Assembly (NCBI RefSeq): GCF_014779795.1
Contig: NZ_JACXZS010000001.1
Span: 186,001-250,000 of the forward strand
Direction of reading: 5' to 3'
Length of the DNA: 64,000 bases
From: Microbacterium helvum
GTDB taxonomy: Bacteria; Actinomycetota; Actinomycetes; Actinomycetales; Microbacteriaceae
Shown here: piece by piece, positions 8,773 through 16,422 of the stretch
Layout of the letters: every line of letters starts with the position of its first letter
How positions within the stretch are numbered: the stretch's first letter is position 1
Notes under the pieces: model-generated
The model's database searches: none
The model's input: the letters and a program-made list of their open reading frames with translations, nothing else
What the model was told of the DNA's origin: nothing
Translations under genes and position numbers: made by a program

Positions 8773-9373
8773 TCGAATACCTCGCCGCGGCCTCGCGGGC
8801 GCGGGCCTCGGCGAGCCGGCGCGCGATCTCGGCCCGATGCGCGTGCTCGGCGTACGCCTCGGCGAGGGCCGCGTTGCGGCGCAGCGAGTCGCGGGCGTCG
8901 AGCAGCGAACGCGCCGTGTGGGCGTCCTCGCCGGCAGGCAGCAGGCCGCACCACAGCAGGAACGTGCGCGCAGCCTCTTCGCGGCGCTCGTCGTCCGACA
9001 GCCACTCCAGCGGAGCGGCCACCGGCGCGAGCCGCAACGCGAGGGCGTCGACGGCGAGCGCACGCCCGGCCGTGGCCGGTGGCGGGTCGAACGGCTCAAT
9101 GACGTCCTCGCTCGCGATCAGCCACAGGGCGATCGCGGCACCCTGCCGCACCCGCTCGTCGTCGGCGTGCGCCGTCGCCGTGACGCCGCGGCCGAGGATG
9201 TCGCCGGCCAGGGCCGCGATCGACACGTGCTCATCGAGGAACGGCTTCGGAACGCTCGACAGACGCGCCGCGACGGCGGCGAGCGAGGGACCGGGCTGCG
9301 CACCCGCCCACTGCGCGTCGACGGAGGGAGCGGATGCCGCCCACACCCCGAGGACCTCTTGCGCCTCAGCCAT
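8765..9373 (-). CDS. Unknown protein of the MoxR/vWA operon (202 aa)
   Basis: 202 residues, not recognised. The sequence is Ala/Arg/Glu-rich and should be almost wholly helical; the last 60 residues (from SLLDARDSLRRN) look like a coiled coil. No transmembrane segment, signal peptide or catalytic motif is apparent. It overlaps the vWA gene by 8 nt and the ligase gene by 8 nt, so it is probably made in step with both and could bridge them. Reality as a gene is supported by the tight overlaps and by codon use like its neighbours. Confidence 0.75.
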   Translation of the reverse strand: MAEAQEVLGVWAASAPSVDAQWAGAQPGPSLAAVAARLSSVPKPFLDEHVSIAALAGDILGRGVTATAHADDERVRQGAAIALWLIASEDVIEPFDPPPATAGRALAVDALALRLAPVAAPLEWLSDDERREEAARTFLLWCGLLPAGEDAHTARSLLDARDSLRRNAALAEAYAEHAHRAEIARRLAEARAREAAARYSSE

Positions 9374-11381
9374 GCAGCACCTCCGCGAGTCGCGCGCACG
9401 CGGCGGGCGCGTCGTCCATCTTCGTCACGTAGAGCATCGCGTACCCGGCAGCGGTGGCGAGCGCCTCGACCCGCCGTGCCGAGTCGAGGACGACCAGCGA
9501 GCCGGTCGTGAGCTTGCTGCGCACCCGGGCGGCGACATCGGCGTACGGCTCGTTGCCCACGCCGAACATCGAGGTGAGCCCGTCGTCCGACAGCACGACG
9601 AGATGGCGACGGATGCCGGGGTCCGAGGCGCCCTCTGGACCCGACACTGCGGGCAGCGGGTCGTAGCGGCGCGCGAGCAGATCGAGCGGGAACGATGTGC
9701 CGCCGCCGAAGTACAGGGCCAGGTCGCCCACGATGCGGACGTGGTCGCGGCTGAAGCCGTCCGACCCTGCCGCCTGTCCGGGACCAGAGAAGCTGGTGAC
9801 GCGCACGCGGCCGCCGCCGCGCAGCACCGAGAGCGCGAGGATCGTGCCGGCGAGCACGGCGGCCGAGCCCCGCGACGGATGCGGCATCGAGCCGGACGAG
9901 TCGATGTACAGATCGAGCTCGATGCCGGTCTCGGTCGGCGTGGGCTCGTCGTCGAGGTACGACCGCCGCCGCGTCGTGACGCCGGGCACGACGACCGGCG
10001 CCGCCTGCAGGGTCGCCGACCAGTCGAGGTCGGCGAGGTCGTCCCCCACCCCCCACGCCTCGAGCGGTCCGGGCAGCTCGGCGACGGGCAGCGCGGGGCT
10101 GCGCTGGGTGAAGGGGCGCACCCACCGGGCCGCCTCGGCGCGGTACCACGCCGCGAGCACGGCGGCGGCATCCGACCCCTCGTACAGCGCGAGGGTCTGG
10201 GCGACGCCGAAGCCCTGGCCGCCGCCCTCCGCTGCGGCGTCGGCGTCCGACGGCGCGGTGCCGCCGGCGGCGCCCGGATCGCCCGCCTGTACACGTGAGG
10301 GCACCTCACCGTGCAGACGGCGGTCGGCGAGCACGCGACCGAGCTCGTCGGGCGTCGCCGGCGCCGAGTCGGCCGCGCACGCTCCGGCGCCGCCGGGCAG
10401 ACCCGACCCTCCCGGCCGGCTCGATCCGCCCGGGCTGCCGGCGCCGCCGGCCCCGACGCGGGCCGAGCCCGCGCCCGCCGACGTCCGCTGCCGGGCGCGC
10501 TCCTCCGCGACGACGTACGGGGCCATGATCACGCCGAAGCGCAGCGCGCCCGAGACGGCGTCGCTCGCGAAGGCGCGCACGAGGCGCGCGACGTCGTCGG
10601 CGTCGACCGCGGGATGCGTGGTGACGGCGGCTTCGAGTTCCGCGGCCACGCGCTCGGCGGCGCGGCGGGCTTCGCGAAGGGCGGCCTCGCGCTCACGGAA
10701 GCGCTCCGGCACCTGGTCGAGCGGCCGCTCGCGGGCGGCTTCCGACTCGGACGGCGCCTGCGGCGCCACCGCCACGGCCGGGGCCGTGAGTGCGCACAGC
10801 TCACCCGCCGGCAGGTTCCACAGCAGCTCGTACGCCCGCAGGTACACCCACCACAGCGGCCGCGTCGTCTCGTGTCCGCCGCGGTACATCAGCCGCGAGG
10901 TGCGGATGATCCCCGCCTCGCCACCGGTGGCACCGACGCCGCGCGCGGCATCCCGCCGGCGCTGCAGCAGCGCGACCCGGGTGTTGACCAGCAGGTCGGT
11001 CCACAGGTTCGACAGCAGCGAGACGTCGTCCTCGCGCAGGGTCTTCACGCCGGCGGCGACCAGTGCCCGCGCGAGCTGGTGCCGGATCTTGAGCTGATCG
11101 ATGCGAGTGCTGGGCGCGAGGGCGTGGTGGCCGAGCTCGTGCGCGAACACGCTCTCCAGCTCGCCGTCGGCGCCGAGCTCGTGAAGCATCGCCGGATCGA
11201 CCGCAATCGCCGGCGGAAACGTGAACCACGCCGCCGCACCGCGCTCGGCGCCGGCGCCGGGCAGCAGCTGCGCATCGCCCATGTGCACGCCCCACAGATC
11301 CTGGGCGCGCACCCACGCCTCGCGCGCCGGTCCCTCCAGCACGGCGTGCGCCGGCGCCGTCGCCGTCCGCGGCGAGCTCAT
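9366..11381 (-). CDS. HExxH metallopeptidase-like plus vWA protein
   Basis: 671-residue two-module protein. The N-terminal module carries HELGHH at residues 81-86, the zinc-binding motif of zincin peptidases. A Gly/Ser/Pro-rich linker follows around residues 330-400. The C-terminal module is a von Willebrand A domain with the MIDAS signature DSSGS at 494-498 and later Thr (GGGTS) and Asp (SDDG) positions. vWA proteins usually act as adaptors for MoxR ATPases, which remodel metal-bound targets. Here the adaptor is joined to a possible protease. The start (MSSPRTAT) is fixed by a 4-nt overlap with the upstream gene. No signal peptide, so cytoplasmic. Target unknown. Confidence 0.82.
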   Translation of the reverse strand: MSSPRTATAPAHAVLEGPAREAWVRAQDLWGVHMGDAQLLPGAGAERGAAAWFTFPPAIAVDPAMLHELGADGELESVFAHELGHHALAPSTRIDQLKIRHQLARALVAAGVKTLREDDVSLLSNLWTDLLVNTRVALLQRRRDAARGVGATGGEAGIIRTSRLMYRGGHETTRPLWWVYLRAYELLWNLPAGELCALTAPAVAVAPQAPSESEAARERPLDQVPERFREREAALREARRAAERVAAELEAAVTTHPAVDADDVARLVRAFASDAVSGALRFGVIMAPYVVAEERARQRTSAGAGSARVGAGGAGSPGGSSRPGGSGLPGGAGACAADSAPATPDELGRVLADRRLHGEVPSRVQAGDPGAAGGTAPSDADAAAEGGGQGFGVAQTLALYEGSDAAAVLAAWYRAEAARWVRPFTQRSPALPVAELPGPLEAWGVGDDLADLDWSATLQAAPVVVPGVTTRRRSYLDDEPTPTETGIELDLYIDSSGSMPHPSRGSAAVLAGTILALSVLRGGGRVRVTSFSGPGQAAGSDGFSRDHVRIVGDLALYFGGGTSFPLDLLARRYDPLPAVSGPEGASDPGIRRHLVVLSDDGLTSMFGVGNEPYADVAARVRSKLTTGSLVVLDSARRVEALATAAGYAMLYVTKMDDAPAACARLAEVLHG

Positions 11382-12031
11382 GCGGCATCCTTCACGTGCA
11401 CCCATGCCAGGTACGAGTCTTCGAGACACACGATCGACGTTCGGGAATCGGATGCCGCCGCCCGCGGCTGCTCGTCGAGTCTGACGAGCCGCGACCCGAA
11501 CACGTCGGCATCCAGCCGCCACCAGTCGGCTCCGGAGCGGATAGCGAAGACGCCGTCGTCGCCGAGAGACCGGCCGGCGTCGGGCGGGGCCGTCCATGCG
11601 CCGCCCAGTCCGCGGAACCCGCCGACCGCGCACACATAGCCGCGCGCCTCCGCACGCCCCGGCCACCAGAAGCGATCCGACGCCTGGCGCTCGGCGAACT
11701 CGTCGACCGCGTCCTCGGCGAGGAACAGCGCGGCCGCGACGGCGCGCCGCCCTGCCGCGTCCGCGCGCAGCACGTCGAGCCGCGCGAGCGCGTCGTCGCG
11801 CAGGGCCAGCGCGCCGGCGCGCCAGGCCGCGATGCCCGCGAGCGAGACAGCGTGCTCGGGTGCGGCATCCAGCCGCTGCGCAGCCGCGAGCGACGCGCCG
11901 AACCGCCCCGCGTCGCCGCCGGCCGCTCGCACGTTGTGCGCCGCGAGCGCGAGATCCACGCCCGGCACCTGCTCGGGGGCACCCGAGGCCGGCACGTCGC
12001 GATTCGCGAGGTGCCCGGGCCGGCGGATCAT
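11378..12031 (-). CDS. Unknown protein of the MoxR/vWA operon (217 aa)
   Basis: 217 residues, not recognised. The first half is Ala/Arg-rich and helical (several LAAAQRLDAAPEH-like repeats of heptad spacing). The second half has alternating hydrophobics with many Trp and Gly (FWWPGRAEARGYVCAVGGF), suggesting a beta-rich domain. No motif for an enzyme is evident. Both ends overlap neighbours by 4 nt (moxR upstream, vWA gene downstream), so its start (MIRRPGHL) is firm and it is likely a stoichiometric partner, perhaps the third component between ATPase and vWA adaptor. Confidence 0.75.
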   Translation of the reverse strand: MIRRPGHLANRDVPASGAPEQVPGVDLALAAHNVRAAGGDAGRFGASLAAAQRLDAAPEHAVSLAGIAAWRAGALALRDDALARLDVLRADAAGRRAVAAALFLAEDAVDEFAERQASDRFWWPGRAEARGYVCAVGGFRGLGGAWTAPPDAGRSLGDDGVFAIRSGADWWRLDADVFGSRLVRLDEQPRAAASDSRTSIVCLEDSYLAWVHVKDAA

Positions 12032-13602
12032 GCCCGGCGCTCCGCCCAGCGCAGATACGCCGTGTAGCGCTGGTGCAGGTACTTCAGGCTCGTGAGGTCG
12101 TCGAAGTCGCGTCCGTAGAGCTTGCCGGTGGCCGAGATCGTGCGCACGCGCGCCTCGATCTCGGTGAGCCGGCGGGATGCCTCCACCGCCGTCACGCCGT
12201 CCAGCCCCGCATCCAGCTGTGCGAGCAGCTCGCGCACCGGGTCGTCCTGATCCCGGCCGAGGGCGTCGTACTGGCGGCAGGACTCGGCGAACAGGTCGGC
12301 GAGCCAGCTCACGACATCGGTCGCGAGCTCGTGCTCGGCGCCGATGTCGAACCGCGGGTGCGTGGGGTTGGGCAGCAGCTTGCCGCGCAGCACGAACGGC
12401 AGCATGGCCGCGACATCGTCGATGCCCACGGCGGGCCGCCCGCGGAACCACGCCACGGCCTTGGCGTACACGATGAGGGTCTGCAGCGCCCGGACCGACA
12501 GCCCGTTGAGGGTCTGCGCACCGAGGTCGGCCGTGAGATCGGCGCCGGAGTTGCCGTCGATGACTTCGGCGACGCGTCCGCCGGCCGTGGTGACGGTGTC
12601 CTTCGTGCGGTACTCGAACCGGCGCCCGCCGCCCTGCACGAACTCGAAGTGGCTGAGGAAGAACTCCAGCCGACGACGCACGTCCGGCGGCATCGGCACC
12701 GCGCGGATCTCGTCGCGCATGCGTGCGTGCTCGTCGGGCGCGAACACCAGCTCGGCGGGAACGTGCTCCTCGGGCTTCTCGCCGGCTTCGACGCGGGTGA
12801 CCAGCTCGTCGAGGAAGCGGCTATTGAAGCTCGCGGCCTGTACCGTCACGTCCATGCGGTCGCGCAGCGCCTGGATCACGGGGAACGTGCCGCCGCCGGC
12901 ATCGTCGTTGGCCGTGAAGAACCAGCTCTCGACGCCGCGATCGGGGTTGGTGCGGTGCATCTGGTCGTGGCTCTCGACGTAGCCTTCGGCGACCATCGTC
13001 AGCAGCGCGGACTGCGTCTTGGTGGGGATGCGGTTGTACTCGTCGACGATCTTGACCGGACGCGTCAGCCATCCCCGCCACGCGATGCCGATGTCGGTGA
13101 GGCTCGACGCGTTGATGAGGTCGCGCGGCAGCGGGATGCCGACGAGGTCGCTGATCGTCAGCTGCGGCTGCCCCTGCTGCACGCCGCGGCGCACCTCTTC
13201 GGCCGACGAGCCCGACAGCACGCCCATGATGACCGCGACGGTCGTCTTGCCGCGGCCTGGGCCGCCGATCAGCAGGCACTTGCCGCCGACCGCGAACGAG
13301 AGCAGCGGCAGCAGCACGTTCGACGAGAACGACGCGTCGGTCGGCACCGTCAGCACGGCCCCCGCGTCGCCCAGCGGAAAGCTCACCGGGGCGCCGTGCG
13401 AGAACTCGATGTCGTAGTACGGCGAGATGACGGCGCGGTTGACGATCCAGTAGTAGGTGCGGCGCAGCTTCTCGTCGAGCGGCACGTGCGCCTCACCGGG
13501 AGCCGCGACGCGGAACAGGTCCTCGGCGGTGAGCGGCTCGATGCCCTCCGCGGCCGCCAGCGTGGTGGGTGACTCCGAGACCTTGTGCCAGCGATCCGCC
13601 AT
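12028..13602 (-). CDS. MoxR-family AAA+ ATPase
   Basis: 524-residue AAA+ ATPase. Walker A GGPGRGKTT is at residues 113-121 and Walker B VDEYNRIP at 186-193; the FFTANDDAGGG segment contains sensor I (Asn) and a C-terminal lid follows. MoxR ATPases pair with vWA proteins as chaperone-like remodelers. The N-terminal 100 residues are an extra domain absent from short MoxR proteins. It heads the five-gene operon; a TAGGCT box sits exactly 6 nt before the ATG and overlaps the nadR stop codon, so transcription of the system probably starts here, leaderless. Clear family, unknown substrate. Confidence 0.88.
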   Translation of the reverse strand: MADRWHKVSESPTTLAAAEGIEPLTAEDLFRVAAPGEAHVPLDEKLRRTYYWIVNRAVISPYYDIEFSHGAPVSFPLGDAGAVLTVPTDASFSSNVLLPLLSFAVGGKCLLIGGPGRGKTTVAVIMGVLSGSSAEEVRRGVQQGQPQLTISDLVGIPLPRDLINASSLTDIGIAWRGWLTRPVKIVDEYNRIPTKTQSALLTMVAEGYVESHDQMHRTNPDRGVESWFFTANDDAGGGTFPVIQALRDRMDVTVQAASFNSRFLDELVTRVEAGEKPEEHVPAELVFAPDEHARMRDEIRAVPMPPDVRRRLEFFLSHFEFVQGGGRRFEYRTKDTVTTAGGRVAEVIDGNSGADLTADLGAQTLNGLSVRALQTLIVYAKAVAWFRGRPAVGIDDVAAMLPFVLRGKLLPNPTHPRFDIGAEHELATDVVSWLADLFAESCRQYDALGRDQDDPVRELLAQLDAGLDGVTAVEASRRLTEIEARVRTISATGKLYGRDFDDLTSLKYLHQRYTAYLRWAERRA

Positions 13603-13608
13603 CGCGCC

Positions 13609-13614
13609 AGCCTA
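13609..13614 (-). promoter_or_regulatory. Leaderless -10 box of the MoxR operon
   Basis: TAGGCT on the minus strand ends 6 nt before the moxR ATG. It overlaps the stop codon of nadR (13612-13614). The same TAGGCT-N6-start arrangement is seen at pnuC and at the hydrolase gene at 61761. Confidence 0.55.
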
Positions 13615-14736
13615 ACCGCGACCCGCGACAGCGCCCGCCGCGGCGGCCTGCAGCGCGAGCTGCTCGTCATGCGGACGGCCCTCCAGCGGGGCTGCGAACG
13701 AGAGCCGGCGTGCGATCGCGGCGTCGATGAGCGGGAGGGATGCCGCCACCCGCGCCGCGACGTCGCCTCGGACCTCTGCCCACGGCGCCGGCTGCGCCGC
13801 GAGTTCGTCGCGGAAGCGCTGCTGCATGTCATGGCGGATGTGCTCACCGTCGCGCGTGCCGTCCTGCACGAACGGGATCTCGTCGCCGGTGAGCAGGTAG
13901 AGGTCGGGGCGGTGCGTCCGCGCACGAGCCAGCAGCCGCTCGGTCATCGCCGGGGCATCGGTCGCGTCGACGTATCGCTCGTGCCACAGCGCCGTCGCGA
14001 GCACATCGGTGTCGCACACCAGCAGCGGCACGGGGACGCGACGCAGGGCAGCATCCTCCAACGCGATCTGGCGATCCACGATCAGGTCGAACTCGTCGCT
14101 GCGCCACGGCGCTTCCATGCCGCCCTCGCGGGTGAGCGACAGCTCGCGCCCGTACTCCGGCACCCACGCGGTGCGGTAGGCCTCGGCGAGTGCCTCGGCC
14201 AGCGTCGTCGACCCCGTCGACTCGGCGCCGAGCACCACGATGCGGGCGGCGAGCGACGCCCGCACCGCCGGCGACAGCTCGTGCCAGTGCGCGGCGGGGT
14301 CGGCGCGGATCGCGGTGCCCGACACCGGGTTGCGTTCACGGCCGGGGTCGACCTGCACCCACTGCACGCCGAGGCGACCGGCGAGCTCCGCGCCGTACGC
14401 GTCGGACGTGAACACCGCATCGACGGGGCGGTCGAGCAGCCCCGCGATGACCGCCGTGTGCGCGTCCCATGCGTCGGCGCTGTCGAAATCCACGGGTGCA
14501 TCGTCTATCGCCGCGACCACGTGCGCGGTCGGGTGCTCCTCGCGGATCCAGTCGGCGCGCGTGGCCAGCGGGATCGATTCGACGGATGCTGCCAGCACCT
14601 GCACCGTCACACGGTCGCTGGCGCGCAGCGCCTCCCGGATCAGGTGCGAATGACCGGCGTGCAGCGGATAGAACTTGCCGATCACGAGCCCATGGCGGAA
14701 ACGGCGCTCACGCACGGGCGGCCTCAGGTGCGGCAT
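13612..14736 (-). CDS. nadR: NadR-type NMN adenylyltransferase / NR kinase
   Basis: 374-residue bifunctional NAD-salvage enzyme without the N-terminal HTH of enterobacterial NadR. The nucleotidyltransferase signature GKFYPLHAGHSHLI starts near residue 20 and would convert NMN and ATP to NAD. The C-terminal half resembles the ribosylnicotinamide kinase domain but its P-loop reads GAESTGSTTL: the usual Lys of GKS/T is Ser. The kinase may therefore be altered; relatives with this loop are known to me only from memory. The gene overlaps pnuC by 29 nt, matching the transporter-enzyme pairing of nicotinamide riboside uptake. The moxR operon begins 9 nt after its stop. Confidence 0.88.
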   Translation of the reverse strand: MPHLRPPVRERRFRHGLVIGKFYPLHAGHSHLIREALRASDRVTVQVLAASVESIPLATRADWIREEHPTAHVVAAIDDAPVDFDSADAWDAHTAVIAGLLDRPVDAVFTSDAYGAELAGRLGVQWVQVDPGRERNPVSGTAIRADPAAHWHELSPAVRASLAARIVVLGAESTGSTTLAEALAEAYRTAWVPEYGRELSLTREGGMEAPWRSDEFDLIVDRQIALEDAALRRVPVPLLVCDTDVLATALWHERYVDATDAPAMTERLLARARTHRPDLYLLTGDEIPFVQDGTRDGEHIRHDMQQRFRDELAAQPAPWAEVRGDVAARVAASLPLIDAAIARRLSFAAPLEGRPHDEQLALQAAAAGAVAGRG

Positions 14737-15334
14737 CCATCCCGCTCTTCTCCCCCTCGACCCCCGCGCGCTCGACCGCGCGCCACGACCGCCAGCCGTA
14801 CACGCACAGGCCGATGAACAGGGCGTAGAGGGCGGCGATGATCCACAGGCCGGTCACGATCGCCAGTGCGACGAACGCGATGTCGACCCCGATCCAGACG
14901 AACCAGTTCTCGATCCACTTGCGATTCAGCATGTACTGCGCGACGAGGCTCGCAGACGTCGTCGCGGCGTCCGCGAGCGCGACCTGCGAATCGGTGAACG
15001 TCGCGAGCACCCAGGTCAGCACAGCCGCGCCGACGACGCCCGCGGCGATCAGCCAGCCGATCGCGCGGCGCGGCGTGCGGGCGATGTAGCCCTTGTCGTG
15101 CTCTTCGCCCCTGGTCCAGCGCACCCAGCCGTGCACGCCCAGCGCCAGGTACACCAGCTGGAGTCCCGCGGCGGCGTACAGGCCCGCCGGGACGAACACC
15201 ACGAGGAACACGATGTTGTTCGCGATGCCGAGGGGGTACGTCCACACGTTGCGACGGCCGGCGAGCAGCACGCACGCGGCGCCGGTCGCGAAGCCGAGGA
15301 TCTGCGTCCACTCGGCGAGAATCCAGTCGATCAC
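14708..15334 (-). CDS. pnuC: Nicotinamide riboside transporter PnuC
   Basis: 208-residue membrane protein of the PnuC family with about seven hydrophobic segments. The family-typical aromatic motif around NRKWIENWFVWIGVD and the N-terminal NVWTYPLGIANNI segment, which lines the substrate path, are visible. It imports nicotinamide riboside, trapped by phosphorylation; the overlapping nadR downstream supplies that step. The start is GTG, preceded by TAGGCT at a distance of exactly 6 nt, so the transcript is probably leaderless. The cytoplasmic C-terminal tail is short and charged. Confidence 0.93.
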   Translation of the reverse strand: MIDWILAEWTQILGFATGAACVLLAGRRNVWTYPLGIANNIVFLVVFVPAGLYAAAGLQLVYLALGVHGWVRWTRGEEHDKGYIARTPRRAIGWLIAAGVVGAAVLTWVLATFTDSQVALADAATTSASLVAQYMLNRKWIENWFVWIGVDIAFVALAIVTGLWIIAALYALFIGLCVYGWRSWRAVERAGVEGEKSGMDAAPEAARA

Positions 15335-15340
15335 CCTGCG

Positions 15341-15346
15341 AGCCTA
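15341..15346 (-). promoter_or_regulatory. Leaderless -10 box of pnuC-nadR
   Basis: TAGGCT on the minus strand, 6 nt before the pnuC GTG. No Shine-Dalgarno sequence lies between. Spacing and sequence equal those at moxR. Confidence 0.55.
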
Positions 15347-15371
15347 CGGAACGTCCGGTGGTCCGAACGCG

Positions 15372-15713
15372 TCAGCCTGCGGCGCCGTCCGCGCGACCCG
15401 TGCGACCGGTGCGACCCGTGCGACCCGTGCGACCGGCGACGACGCCGGCGGCGATGAGCCAGACGGCCGCCCACGCCACGCCGAGCAGCAGCATCCCCAG
15501 CGGCAGCACCAGGACCATGTACCCCATGTCGCCCTGCAGCACCGCGCCCAGCAGCACGGCGCCACAGGCGATCACCCCGGCGCCCGCGACGATGCGCAGC
15601 ACCCCCGGAGTGCGCACGGGCCGAAGCGTGCGCGCTCCCCACACCACCAGCGCGATCCCACCCGCTGCGAGCAGCACGATCGGCAGCAGCAGCATGATCA
15701 TCGCGAGCACCAT
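15372..15713 (-). CDS. Small membrane protein with Gly-Arg-Thr repeat tail
   Basis: 113 residues, not recognised. Three to four hydrophobic segments (starting MVLAMIMLLLPIVLL) fill most of the protein. The C-terminus ends in a cytosolic GRTGRTGRTGRTG repeat, encoded by five copies of a 9-bp unit. A TAGCCT box lies exactly 6 nt before the ATG, supporting this start and a leaderless mRNA. It stands alone between pnuC and the response regulator. Role unknown; such repeats are length-variable and may be neutral. Confidence 0.65.
   Translation of the reverse strand: MVLAMIMLLLPIVLLAAGGIALVVWGARTLRPVRTPGVLRIVAGAGVIACGAVLLGAVLQGDMGYMVLVLPLGMLLLGVAWAAVWLIAAGVVAGRTGRTGRTGRTGRADGAAG
15393..15437. repeat. 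9-bp tandem repeat inside a membrane-protein gene
   Basis: Five consecutive units of GCGACCCGT (two with single-base changes) code for the Gly-Arg-Thr tail of the 113-residue membrane protein. In-frame unit length means copy-number change alters only tail length. Confidence 0.85.
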
Positions 15714-15719
15714 GCCGCC

Positions 15720-15725
15720 AGGCTA
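15720..15725 (-). promoter_or_regulatory. Leaderless -10 box of small membrane protein gene
   Basis: TAGCCT on the minus strand, exactly 6 nt before the ATG of the 113-residue membrane protein gene. Confidence 0.5.
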
Positions 15726-15789
15726 GCCGCGGCGCGGGCCCGCGCCCATGGTGAGAATTCCCCATCTGCGTCGCGTCAGGCGCGCCGTC

Positions 15790-16422
15790 TCACGTCAGCA
15801 GGCCGCGCTCCATCGCGAGGGTCGCCGCGTGGGTGCGGTCGGCGGCCCCGAGCTTGTCGAACACCTTGAGCAGGTGCGTCTTGACGGTCGACTCGCCGAT
15901 CCCGAGGCGCGCGGCGATCTGCTTGTTGCCGTGGCCCGTCGCGACCAGGCGCAGCACGTCGAGCTCGCGGGCGGTGAGCACCGTCTCGGGCTCGGGCCGC
16001 CGCATCCGCTCGACGAGGCGCACCGCGACCTGCGGCGACAGCGCGGACTGCCCCGCGGCGACCGAGCGGATGCCCGCGACGATCTCGGCCTGCGGGGCCG
16101 CTTTGAGCAGGTACCCCGCCGCGCCCGCCTCGATCGCGGCGAGGATCTGGTCGTCCGACTCGTACGTCGTGAGGATCAGCACGCGCGGGGGCGGATCGCC
16201 CGCCTCTCCGCGCGCGATCCGCGCCGTCGCGGTCACGCCGTCCACGAGCGGCATCCGCAGGTCCATCAGCACGACGTCCGGACGCGTCGCGGCGGCGAGG
16301 CGCACGGCTTCGTCTCCGTCGGATGCCTCGGCCACGACCTCGAAGCCGGGCTCGTCCGACAGCATCCCTGCGAGTCCCGCACGCACGACGGGGTGGTCGT
16401 CCGCGATCAGCAGGCGGATCAT
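15790..16422 (-). CDS. NarL/LuxR-type response regulator
   Basis: 210-residue DNA-binding response regulator. Receiver domain residues 1-120: acidic pair in LLIADDH and phospho-acceptor Asp54 in VVLMDLRMP. The C-terminal LuxR-type HTH includes LTARELDVLRLVATG and NKQIAARLGIGESTVKTHL. It overlaps the histidine kinase stop by 4 nt and is last in an operon ABC ATPase - ABC permease - kinase - regulator. By analogy with similar loci it probably controls the exporter in response to an envelope-active compound. The regulon is not visible from sequence. Confidence 0.92.
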   Translation of the reverse strand: MIRLLIADDHPVVRAGLAGMLSDEPGFEVVAEASDGDEAVRLAAATRPDVVLMDLRMPLVDGVTATARIARGEAGDPPPRVLILTTYESDDQILAAIEAGAAGYLLKAAPQAEIVAGIRSVAAGQSALSPQVAVRLVERMRRPEPETVLTARELDVLRLVATGHGNKQIAARLGIGESTVKTHLLKVFDKLGAADRTHAATLAMERGLLT

